A stretch of 36,646 nt of DNA, from positions 8,102-44,747 of the forward strand of contig KN883818.1 of assembly GCA_000934455.1 (NCBI GenBank). Reading direction: 5' to 3'. Shown one piece after another: positions 1 through 9,529 of the stretch. Source of the DNA: Apostichopus parvimensis. Lineage: Eukaryota > Echinodermata > Holothuroidea > Aspidochirotida > Stichopodidae. Position numbers and translations under genes: made by a program. Below the pieces are notes generated by a model. The model was not told the origin of the DNA, ran no database searches, and saw nothing but the letters and a program-made list of their open reading frames with translations. Within the stretch, counting starts at the first letter, position 1. Every line of letters begins with the position of its first letter.

Positions 1-171
1 CCCCGCCGATTCTTAGCTCCCTGTCTTCTCATTTTACCATCTGAGAAACCTCATTGCTTTTGTGGACATGGATGGGGGGCTGGTGCAGTTTTCTTGCTCC
101 AAAACCCATCCAGTTGGAATTTCAGCCACTACCCCCCCCCCCCCAATCATCAGGCCTTAGCTACGTCCCTG
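1..171. mobile_element. Right end of a truncated hAT-like DNA transposon
   Basis: The segment ends in CTTAGCTACGTCCCTG at 156-171. Its reverse complement starts CAGGGACGTAGC, nearly the same as the ends of the two 8-bp-TSD elements at 13.9-15.7 kb. A C13 run lies at 132-144. The left end and its target-site duplication lie outside the window, so the class rests only on the terminal repeat. No coding sequence is visible. Confidence 0.5.
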
Positions 172-360
172 CATACGTTCAGATTTAAGGTATTTTAGAT
201 TGTAATATTGCTAACCTTTATCCTTCCACCGTTTCATAACTTGTATAAGCGGCACTTTGGTAGTCGATACTTTATGACATATATAGCTACCCTTGATGGA
301 AGTGTTTGAATTTTATATGACGTCACAATTCTAAGAACAATGACTCTGTTCCTTCTTCAG

Positions 361-465
361 TTTTCGTTACTGTCTGCTGCCACCTACTATTACATCTTCC
401 TCCCTGGCAAATCTGAAAGCAAGGAATGTCAATGGTACAGTATAAAGCTCTTATTGATGTTCTAG
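361..465 (+). CDS. Possible isolated exon, unidentified
   Basis: A good acceptor (CTCTGTTCCTTCTTCAG, ending at 360) is followed by 34 open codons to a TAG. The peptide begins FSLLSAATYYYIFLPGKSES, which looks like a short membrane-proximal segment. A GTACAG donor after 434 would give a 74-base exon ending in phase 2. The exon starting at 6291 needs a phase-1 partner, so the two cannot be joined directly. No family is recognised, and this may be chance in AT-rich DNA. Confidence 0.2.
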   Translation, partial: FSLLSAATYYYIFLPGKSESKECQWYSIKLLLMF

Positions 466-1776
466 TGATCTTTATTAGGGAGAGTTGGAATGGAGCGAGG
501 GGAGGCTTTGGCGACATTTAAGGTTGAAGAGTCCACACTGTGTCAGATGTGACTCTTACTTTATGTAGTCCAGTCTGTGAGATCATTATTACTTCAATAT
601 CAATGAACTACAAGGACATAGAGATTGATTGCTGAATACTTTAAGTGTATTGAATAATATGTTGTAAAGTAGGTTTATTTAGTAATGATAAACTGGCTTA
701 TTATTTAGGTTAATGATTGTGATAATTTATAAATCTAGTTGCAATTGAGATAGTATCAGGGAGGATGTTTAACCTTCTGTTTCCTTTGAATCATGTTTCA
801 TGTCGCTAGTGTGAAGGTTGTTTTTATGAAGTATTTCAATTGATGCTTGTTCACTAAATGCGGTGCTGTTTTTATGAGTTCTTGTCTGTTATACGTTAAT
901 TTGATGAAGTTCCAAAATACCAAAAGCACATGTATGGCTTGCAATATCATAGGATTTTACTGTACACATGTAATGAGTGAGTGGTCATGACGTCATGGCC
1001 GTTTTAATCATCAATTAAAACTCTGGGCGATTTACCACCTTATATTTAATACAAAGCAGTAACTGCAACATTATGACAGTGAGTTACAAATTTCATCTTC
1101 AGTTCTGCACAAAGGAAAAAGCAATCAACAATTTTAACCAGCTATTTCTAAAACGATAAACATTGTGCAGTACAGGCAAACAGTTGAATGAAGCTTATTT
1201 CTATGTCTATAAATGAAACAAGGTTTATAGTAATGCAGTTGAAGTTTGCCTGTAAATTCAGCGGCAAAATCCCTCTAGCGACTTAAATAAGACAGATTGT
1301 TATATTTTGGGAAATTTTTTGTATTGAAAGATGCCAGAAAACTTGATACTGGTCAGAAACGGTGATGCAGAAGTTCCGGCCCACCCTAATCCTTTTCCAA
1401 CAGTTAGTGAAGATGTCTGTCACCGATTATTGTATGAAATTTGATTAAAGGCGGAAGTTGTGCGTTTAATGATTAACTTATAACATGAATGACCAGCTTA
1501 GCTAAAGTTTACTCGATTTTAGTCAGATGGAATATGAACATTAAAAAAATAATGCCCAAACAATTTCCCGCAGCGAAGTAAACAACCAGTGTACAAGTGA
1601 ACACAAAAGCAGGTCCACGCAAATTTATTTATAAATTGCTCCCTGTATATAGGGCAACGTGTTTTTTGTCTTCAATCTTATCTTCCTTTAGTGAAATTGC
1701 TAGTGTTTGCTTAGTATTCGCTAATCAGAAAATAATCAGAATAGATGATAGTGTAAGGCGGGGTTTTAGTTGATAC

Positions 1777-1781
1777 TTATG
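1777..1781. repeat. Target-site duplication TTATG, left copy
   Basis: Exact 5-bp copy of 3559-3563, directly abutting the left terminal inverted repeat. Confidence 0.7.
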
Positions 1782-1810
1782 CAGGTGCGTATCCAGGGGG
1801 GGGGGGCGTT

Positions 1811-1826
1811 GGGGGCGCGCGCCCCC
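1811..1826. repeat. Perfect 16-bp GC palindrome
   Basis: GGGGGCGCGCGCCCCC is self-complementary and lies 14 bases inside the 16-bp left terminal repeat. The same palindrome occurs at 4273-4288 in the sister element, so it is an element feature. Confidence 0.8.
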
Positions 1827-1829
1827 CGG

Positions 1830-1976
1830 GTAAGAAAAAGAGGAGAGAAAACAAAGAGAAGAAAAAAGGAAAAAAGAGGGGGAAAAGAGGAGGAGGAGAG
1901 AAAGGAAGGGAAAATAAAAAGAAGAAAGAGAGAAAAAGGAGAAAAGTAGGGAGTAAAAAAAAACGCCAAGACACCG
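1830..1976. repeat. Polypurine (A/G) tract inside transposon
   Basis: About 145 bases are almost entirely A and G on the + strand. The C/T complement gives spurious Phe/Leu/Ser-rich open frames on the - strand. A homologous tract is at 4291-4426. Confidence 0.7.
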
Positions 1977-3558
1977 GGAAGAGAAAGAGGAACAGTGACA
2001 TCATTACAGCGCTGATCCCTATTGTATACACAGGGTAGCCAGTGACGGATCAAGGATTTCGGAAGGGGCGTGTGCCTCACCCTACCCCTTACATCGACAA
2101 CTCCATTTTTGACGTTTCCATTTTTCTTCTCTCACTCATGATCTATATATATACTATATATGGTCTATCATAACGCGTGTGTGTGTATATACGCCTTAAA
2201 CAATTGTAGAATTGTGCTATGAAACCAACTGTGGCTGGTCTCTAACTCGACCGTATCGTCGGGGAACATGACGCATTTCGGGAAGGGGGCGACGGCCCCC
2301 CCTTCAGCATATTTTTGTTATGATATCGCTAGTAATTTCAAAATAGAAAGTGCTAAGATACAACTTACAAGGCCTGGGTAGTGCCATTTCCAGCGATCTG
2401 GGAGGCATTTTCGGCCATATTTCTTGTACGCTTCGCGCCAACTTATGGTGGCGCTACGCTTAGATAATTTGCCTACAGGCTTTGCCCCTCCCTTGGCAAA
2501 TTCCTCGCTACGCGCCTGTTCGAATTTGTAAAGCAAAGAGCAGATATCACATCATATCAATGAGCATGAAAATGGCGTTCCAGGATGAAAAGCATCAAAA
2601 CTGTCCGACTTGCCCGAAAAAAATAACCAAAAATTTTCGCGCGCTACGCGCGCGCGCGCGAGCGTTCAACATGTTGATGCCAATATCATATAAGCAAGCA
2701 TCGGTTATTACATCGCATGCCATCGTGTACCGTACGGTCCGTGAAAGTTGCGCAGCATACCGCGGGATGCTAATGTAAACAACGAAATGTCTTATGTAGA
2801 TGGAGACAAAGCATGGAGGTCCAATTATGTCAAAACTCTCTTTTACATTAGTAATGGCGAATTAGGGGCGAAGCCCCCGCCTCCTACGCCTATGTGTGTA
2901 TAGTGTTCGGTTTCGGAAATATCTGCTATTTTTCATTTCCTTCAACCAAGTTTTATAATAGCCGTTATAAGAGGTTTTAATATTTCTACACCAATAAATT
3001 AACTGTGTCTGAATTTTCCAAAATTTCGGACCAACATTCTTCATCACACTTCCCTCTACTCGTACAATTTTCACCGGTCTGTGAGGGGTTCAAGGAGGTT
3101 TTTCTATATTGGTTGTCCATAGATGAAATTTTGTACAACATTATGGGTATGTTTTGAAGTGAGTTTATTCACGAGAAATGTTTAATTTTCAAATTCTGAA
3201 CAAATAATGGGCTTAAAACCTTGAAAAGTGGGGCTGACGGATATTGTGGGCCGCGACGTAGAATCACCTACAAAAGCAATAATCCACAGGATATGATATG
3301 AGGTCGAACATGATGTGTGACTGGTGACAATCTTCTAAAAGGTTATGGATGGAAAAAAACTATTGGGAAATACTTGGGTCTCTGGCAAAAAGTGTACATC
3401 TGGTTGGTCATTTTCAAGCCCGAGAAGTGCCATTTCCGGTGATCTGGGGGGTATTAAAACAAGAAATTTTCTTGTACGATGCGCGCCAACCGATGGTGGC
3501 GCTCCGCTTAGATAGTAATTCGCGCCCCCCGGGTTAGAAAATCCTGGATACGCCCCTG

Positions 3559-3563
3559 TTATG
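3559..3563. repeat. Target-site duplication TTATG, right copy
   Basis: Exact 5-bp copy of 1777-1781, directly abutting the right terminal inverted repeat. Confidence 0.7.
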
Positions 3564-4248
3564 TCAGGTTAGCGTGGGCGCCTTACACGAGATTATTCTG
3601 CCGAGGGTTAAGTCCGCAATATCGAGATTATGTAGGAAACAGTTCAGGAGAAGAACCATATACTTTACTTCTTGTGATATAACTTCTTTAAGTGTTCGGA
3701 TTCCAAATTGAGAACAACAGATGGGATGAATCTTGAACCAGTTTAGCAATAAAGGGCCTAAAGAAATGAGAACTCAAACAATACGTCCTTACGGGACGAA
3801 GACTGAAAACTACAGAATACGAACGTATGTTTCTTTGAAGTCACGAAAACTGGATTTAACCAGCATGTTTGCACACTCAGCTGATTGGCTGAAGTGCCGA
3901 TAGCGACCAATAATAAGAACTCTTGATTGGACAAGCCAGTCGATCACGATCGCGCACAGTTGAATGAAATTATATGAAAATATGACATGTCACGCACATA
4001 ACGTACGCAGAAAGACTCACAACATCGCGTACATTTTATCAACAACAACTATACGGATTCTGGCGAACTGCCAAGCAATGCTGGAATAAAATGACTAAAA
4101 TTAACCTTGACCTTTACATGACCTTGTTTATACACCAAGTTTCGTTTAACACTAGGAAACTTCTGTGGAGAACATACATATTATATACCTGTAAGAATAA
4201 CGACTGAAACCTGTTTAGCAACATTGAAGTGTAGATGAACACAGATAG
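3564..4248. other. Spacer between two related transposons
   Basis: No gene, RNA or clear repeat is visible. The DNA is AT-rich and all reading frames are short. Confidence 0.5.
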
Positions 4249-5282
4249 CAGGCGCGTATCCAGGGGGGCGTTGGGGGCGCGCGCCCCCCGGGTAAGAAAA
4301 AGAGGAGAGAAAAAAAGAGGAGAAAAAAGGGGAAAAGAGGGGGAAAAAGAAAAGGAGGAGAGGAAGGAAGGGAAAAGAAAAAGAAGAAAGAGAGAAAAAG
4401 GAGAAAAGGAGGGAGTAGAAGATAAACGCCAAGACACCGGGAAGAGAAAGAGGAACAGTCATAATTACAGCGCTGATCCCTATTATATACACAGGGTAGC
4501 CAGTGACAGATCGAGGATTACGAAGGGGACGTGCGCCTCACCCTACCCCTTACACCGTCAACTCCATTTTTGACGTTTCCATTTTCCTCTCTCACTCATG
4601 TATCTACATGTATACTATATGGTCTATCATAACCAACTGCTGGTCTTGAAATCGACCGAGTCGTCGGGGAACATGACGCATTTCGGGAAGGGGGCGACCG
4701 CCCCCCCCCACCCGGGCAAATTTTCTTTATGATATCGCTAGTAATTTCAAATAGAAACTGCTTAGATGCAACTTACAAGGCCTGGGAAGTGTCATTTCCT
4801 GCGATCTGGGAGGCACTTTCGGCCAAAATTTTCTTGTACGCTTCGCGCCAACACATGGTGGCGCTACGCTTAGATAGTTAGCTTACAGGTTTCGCCCCTC
4901 CCTTGGCAACTTACTTGCTACACGCCTGTTCTAATTTGTAAAGCAAAGAGCAGATATCACATCATATCAGCCTCAAACTGTCTATGTGTGTAGCCAAAGG
5001 CGTAGGAGCCCAATTGGATTTGGGGGCTGTAACGACTTGCCCGAAAAATATAGCCAAAATTTTTTGCGCGCTTTGCGCGCGTTCAGCATGTTAATGTCAA
5101 TATCATATAAGCAAGCATCGGTTACTAAATCGCAACCATCGTGTACCGTACGGTCCGTGAAAGTTTCGCAGTATACCGCCGGATGCTAATGTTAAAAACG
5201 AAATGTCTTATGTAGATTGAGAAAAAGCATGGAGGTCCAATTATGTCAAAACTCTCTTTGTAAAATCCTGGATACGCCCCTG
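4249..5282. mobile_element. hAT-like nonautonomous transposon, short copy
   Basis: The 1,034-bp element begins CAGGCGCGTATCCAGG and ends CCTGGATACGCCCCTG, with perfect GATAG duplications at 4244-4248 and 5283-5287. It aligns with the first ~1.06 kb of the element at 1782-3558 in the same order: GC palindrome, polypurine tract, a GCGCCA hairpin at 4845-4864, then the terminal repeat. No transposase is encoded. Two independent copies with the same ends and different 5-bp duplications make this a well-bounded family. Confidence 0.8.
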
Positions 5283-5287
5283 GATAG

Positions 5288-6290
5288 GACAGCTTACCGT
5301 GTATTTTGGCAAAGCACAGAACACCACAGAAGAAAAAGAGAAAAAACTACTATAATGTAATGTAGAACAAATTTACATGCACTGACTAGAAAACGAAATG
5401 TGAGATACTCAAGATGTTCTCATTGTAAACGGGGATGCGGATAGGTGCTTTTTTGAAAAAAATATATATATTACATGCTATTTTACTGGAACTAAACATG
5501 GTCTTTTATAGCAAAACTCCACGAATTCACATTATTAGTAAAATGATAACACATCATGCCAAAAGAGCAAACAAAAGAGCAAACAAAAGTACATTAAAAT
5601 TACCAAGTTGAGTGCATTGATTATGATTATGTGTTGAGATGTTTTGTTTGGTGATTATTACAAGTAGGGTATACGTGTGTGTCAGGGGAGTGGGATAGTG
5701 GTGGAGGCAGTGTGAAGGGAAAATGCTGAGGAAATGTAGAACCATATTTTAAATCACGCTTTCTTATGCATATTCGTTTACCACATATTATAAACATATA
5801 ATACATTCAAGCAGTGTAAAGTTTCCTGTTGAGCGAGTCTAATTGAGCGTGTGACATGTTGTTCATTATTTTATTCCCACTCTTTATATTTCATACAAAT
5901 TCAATTTCCACAGTTACTGAACATTACAAATAACATACGTTGACGATTAAATTGACAAGTGTTCTCCTTTTTTTAATTTAAATTGCCAAAAAAAAAATAG
6001 GCTTTTCATCGATATATGCGATGTGTCTGGTTACTACAGGATATTTAATTGACCAGCTGTTGTTTATAAAGATGATCGCTTTCATTTGTGCTAAGGACAT
6101 GCCATGTTTGGAAGGACAAGAGGGTTGGTACGCATATCACATCTTTCATGTGTTAACATTAAGTGAGTGTAATCGTAAATAGCAATATTCTCTTGTGTAT
6201 CTAAAGGGAGTGGGGGGGGGGGGGTTTCAAAGGAGTATCTACGAAGTTCGGTCTCATATATGACTCATAGTCAAGTTTACAATATTTCAG
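5288..6290. other. Upstream region or intron of the unidentified + strand gene
   Basis: I find no convincing exon here. There is a short direct repeat of AAAAGAGCAAAC near 5,562-5,588 and a G13 run at 6212-6224. The exon at 6291 needs a phase-1 partner upstream, which I could not locate. Confidence 0.45.
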
Positions 6291-6412
6291 AGTCTTTGGT
6301 CTATACCTTTACAGTTGGCTGGCTTCCTTACGGTTATGAAGAACGACACTATCTTCTGGATCTTCAGTCTGGCCGCTGGCTAGTGAATAAAGATTTTGAG
6401 AATTTCTTTCCT
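6291..6412 (+). CDS. Unidentified gene, exon a
   Basis: The acceptor TTTACAATATTTCAG ends at 6290 and the donor CCT|GTAAGT follows 6412. The exon has two bases plus 40 codons, leaving in phase 0. It encodes the WLPYGYEERHYLLDLQSGRW block, which looks much more protein-like than the surrounding frames. Confidence 0.6.
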
Positions 6413-9400
6413 GTAAGTAACAAATGTGTTGTCATCACGCATATAGGTTTACTAAAAGTAATTGCATTATTTCGTAGACAATTTAAAAACATTGCTATCC
6501 ATTCTGCCTTAGTCCCTCGTTTAGTATGCATTATATTGCCATTTGCCTTTATTATTGTAATATATAAGATTCCCACACCAGTGCAGAGACACATACTTGT
6601 GGCGGCTCTTCACTATTGTGAGGTTATGGATTAAAGAAGTTTACTTCCTGGCTATAATTTCTGGAATCATACATATGTTGATCCAAGTAGGAGATGTTTC
6701 CTTCACTACCTACCTGCCCCCCCCCCCCCCCCGAAACGTTCGCTCACACATCAGGCAAAATTATAAATGTGATATTCCGAATTAAAAACAATCACTCCTT
6801 GAAATGTTATGTACACGTTTTATGTTAGTGTTTTGTGAACAATTACTGTCACCACTACTCCCACGTAACCCTCACCCAACCACGCTGCAGAAGGTACAAG
6901 TACATTTATGTTATTCCGATGTATATTACTGATATTCCTGTCCATGGCATGGGTGATAGAAGAGGGCATTGATGACGTTTTGAAGAGCTTAAAATACTTT
7001 ATACATATGTCTTACAGATTTAAAGTTTTCATGAGCATCTATGATGTTACCGGAAGTTGATAATACTTCTAAGTAGTTCCTTTAATAAATCGTCAAATAA
7101 GACCAAAATCAGGCCGCCTTTTCAATTTGGTTAAGCATGGACAATGCCTATTTGTCAAAGCTTATTTCCTTTGCTTCTTCTACTTTAATAAAAAACAAAA
7201 AGTATATCACAACATAATCATTAAATAGTAAATGGTTGCAAACGCTGCCAGCGAAAAGTGAAAAGTACAGAAGAACTAGCTATTACCATGTCGTCATCAC
7301 AGATGCTGGACAGAACTGTTACATAAAGCCTATTTATCGGTACCAGATTCACTCTTTTAGTTTAGGAAGAGTTGTACCTGTAGGTCGCTACATGTAGGCC
7401 TATATCAACACTCACTTATTGTTCTTGGTCGTAAACTAGACCAAAAAGTACCCCTCGGTGATGTGATTCATTACGTGTCCCCGGAGTATTAATAACGTTA
7501 TATTGAAATGAATTCTGCTGGTTATGTTCAACAAAATCTACGGTCCATATTTTGGAAGGATTTATGCTTGCGAATGTTTCAGACTTTAAATGAATCGATT
7601 AATTAAGTGTCCATATTTAATTGCTATCGGACTATCATGTCATATCATGAATTCGAGAACTGCAGTATTTAATGATATAAGTCACTCTTTTCTTCACATA
7701 AAAGAAGAGATGGAGGACAACTTCAACGCTACGATAACAAAGAAATTGTACAACTGATGTTATTAAAAACAACCAAATTGTCTGATATTGTCTAATATAT
7801 TCCTTCATCTTAATATTTCCTATTGAAATGTTCATATTTCACACACCGACTTTTGTTGAAACATGTGTATAATGAGGTAATGCCAACGTTGTAGTGAATA
7901 ACAAAACAGCTGTATACGTATCCATTAAATATAAAGTTCCTTATTAACGTAGCTTTGTTTTATTTACAGATGTTGGAAATTGGTGATGAAATAACGGATG
8001 CTGATTATTCAAAAGAGGTAAAACACGGATTATTCGTCATATTTGAAAATGTGTGTGTATGTGTTAGGATGGTGTGGGTGTAAGTGAAGCTCTGCAAGTT
8101 CTCACTGGTAATGGGAAATTATAGGTTGGTTTTATGAGTTTTAAATACTACTCGCATCATTGCTGTGCGATGTATATATGTCGTATCCATACACGTTGAA
8201 TGTAATATAATGACATTTTAAACGCATTATAATTGTATCATTGCCACTAGACAGATAAACATGATGTGATATTATACATACTTATTTGAATATTCTTGCA
8301 TTGATTAAGGTTCAGATGACAAAGAAAATCAGAATAAACTCTTATACTTTATCATATTTCACGGGGAGGACATTGAAAAGTAAGGTTATGACATGAAGCA
8401 ATTTGCTCCGTAAATGCATCACGAGAGTTTTTATGATATCTTCTTATAACCTATTATATCCAGCATCTCCATGTTGTTGTCTCTAGTGCTGCATAGTAAA
8501 GCTCACATTATTTTCGAATGATAATACCACAGTCGGTATTTTTTAAATATTTCTATTTTCATTTTTTTTTCGCTTATAGGTCGAGGCCTTCCGGGATCAC
8601 TACAGGTATATCAACACTCACTCATTATTTTTGCCCATAAACTGATTGACAGATTACTGGACCATACAATATCACTAACGTTATCTTGAAATAAAATCAA
8701 GTGCTGCAATGATCACCAAAATCTACGGTCCATACTTTGGAAGGATTTAAGCTTGTAAACGTTTCAGACTCTAATTGAATCGATTCATTAAGTGTCCTGC
8801 TTCTAGACTATTATGTCATATAATGAACTCGATAAGTGCAATATTTAATGATGTAACCATTCAAATTGTAATCAATTAAAATATGATATAATTCAAGTGT
8901 AAAAATTCATTTAAAAAAATTCTTGTTGGCATTACACCAATCACTCAGAATTCGTTAACCTAATGCAATTTGTCTTTATCTTAAATTAATTAAAATACCT
9001 ACTAGTGAAAATCACCATGAATATGGGTATTAAAATAAACAACATCTAAGGAATCATTGCTGTCAAATGTACACTGAGGGACAACAGGAAATCAGTCTGC
9101 TGGACAGACTTTTCTGTGTTACCCCAAGACCATGTGTCTTGTTTTGTATTTTAATAAATAAATCAAATAAAGTGAGAAATATCATACAAAGTACAATGAT
9201 CATGACCCCCACCCCAACCCCTTCTCTATAGAAAAATCAAAAGAAAGTTAACCCAAAACATAAAAGATGAGAACAAAAATATTATGGTTTGAATGGATAG
9301 AGATCAATATAAAAAATAATATATGTTGAATCCATCTTATATTCATGTTCTAAAATATGAGGTACTAGAAATGCTACCAGCCTAGATTGAATAGCCATAA

Positions 9401-9529
9401 TAAATAAAGCAACCTTAATCAATTAGCTTTTAAGTATGACGTCATCATTTGACACATATGGTAACGTCTCTCCTCCTTTATTTTCTCAACAGCGACGAAG
9501 ACTGGCAACTGACATACAATGCCTCCTAA
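6291..9529 (+). CDS. Unidentified gene, four 3'-terminal coding exons
   Basis: Four exons form a phase-consistent chain: 6291-6412, 7970-8017, 8580-8605 and 9493-9529. Each internal boundary has AG acceptor and GT donor signals, and the last exon ends in TAA. The joined product is about 77 residues from the first full codon. It opens SLVYTFTVGWLPYGYEERHY, then an aromatic-rich stretch (RWLVNKDFENFFP), then a strongly acidic tail ending SDEDWQLTYNAS. The first exon starts with two bases of a split codon, so at least one upstream exon is missing. I do not recognise the family and see no signal peptide or membrane helix. Splice structure and protein-like composition support it; no homology is claimed. 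Confidence 0.55.
6413..7969. other. Intron of the unidentified gene
   Basis: A 1.56-kb intron with a C16 run at 6717-6732 and one copy of a diverged ~280-bp repeat (7401-7681). No other gene is seen. Confidence 0.5.
7401..7681 (+). repeat. Diverged direct repeat, left copy
   Basis: This pairs with 8607-8856. Shared blocks include TATATCAACACTCACT, AAAATCTACGGTCCATA, TTTTGGAAGGATTTA and GAATCGATT, in the same order with small indels. Confidence 0.75.
7970..8017 (+). CDS. Unidentified gene, exon b
   Basis: The acceptor TTGTTTTATTTACAG ends at 7969 and the donor GAG|GTAAAA follows 8017. Sixteen codons read MLEIGDEITDADYSKE, phase 0 at both ends. Confidence 0.55.
8580..8605 (+). CDS. Unidentified gene, exon c
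   Basis: The acceptor TTTTTCGCTTATAG ends at 8579 and the donor CAG|GTATAT follows 8605. The exon reads VEAFRDHY plus two bases, matching the one-base start of the next exon. Its 3' edge is the start of an intronic segment also present at 7,401. Confidence 0.5.
8607..8856 (+). repeat. Diverged direct repeat, right copy
   Basis: This is collinear with 7401-7681 in the same orientation. It begins immediately after the 8580-8605 exon. Confidence 0.75.
9060..9180 (+). mobile_element. Possible retroposon 3' tail
   Basis: A segment ending TTTTGTATTTTAATAAATAAATCAAATAAA resembles the A-rich 3' tail of a truncated LINE or SINE. No coding remnant or target-site duplication was identified. Confidence 0.25.
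9493..9529 (+). CDS. Unidentified gene, terminal exon
   Basis: A strong polypyrimidine acceptor (CCTTTATTTTCTCAACAG) ends at 9492. One base completes a Ser codon, then DEDWQLTYNAS and TAA follow. No AATAAA was seen close downstream, so the 3' end of the transcript is open. Confidence 0.5.

Larger units (their letters stand above)
172..1781. other. AT-rich intergenic stretch
   Basis: Apart from a weak exon candidate at 361-465 and two palindromic TGACGTCA sites (318-325, 988-995), I see no gene, RNA or repeat. The remaining open frames are short and have no recognisable protein character. Confidence 0.5.
1782..3558. mobile_element. hAT-like nonautonomous transposon, long copy
   Basis: The element starts CAGGTGCGTATCCAGG and ends CCTGGATACGCCCCTG, which is a 16-bp terminal inverted repeat with one mismatch. 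It is flanked by a perfect 5-bp duplication TTATG (1777-1781 and 3559-3563). The first ~1.06 kb matches the element at 4249-5282 along its length. The last ~0.7 kb is extra and includes a second copy of the internal hairpin segment (3,410-3,510). No transposase frame is visible, so it probably moved using enzyme from another copy. Short TSDs are reported for some hAT subgroups; Transib also makes 5-bp TSDs but has different ends. Confidence 0.75.

Noticed and set aside
1766..2080. Phe/Leu/Ser-rich open frames on the - strand (also at 4114-4492)
   Set aside because: They are the complement of polypurine tracts in two transposon copies; composition, not coding, keeps them open.
6212..6732. G13 and C16 runs flanking exon a as a functional inverted pair
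   Set aside because: Similar homopolymer runs occur elsewhere in the window (132-144, 33456-33467), so they are probably ordinary slippage tracts.
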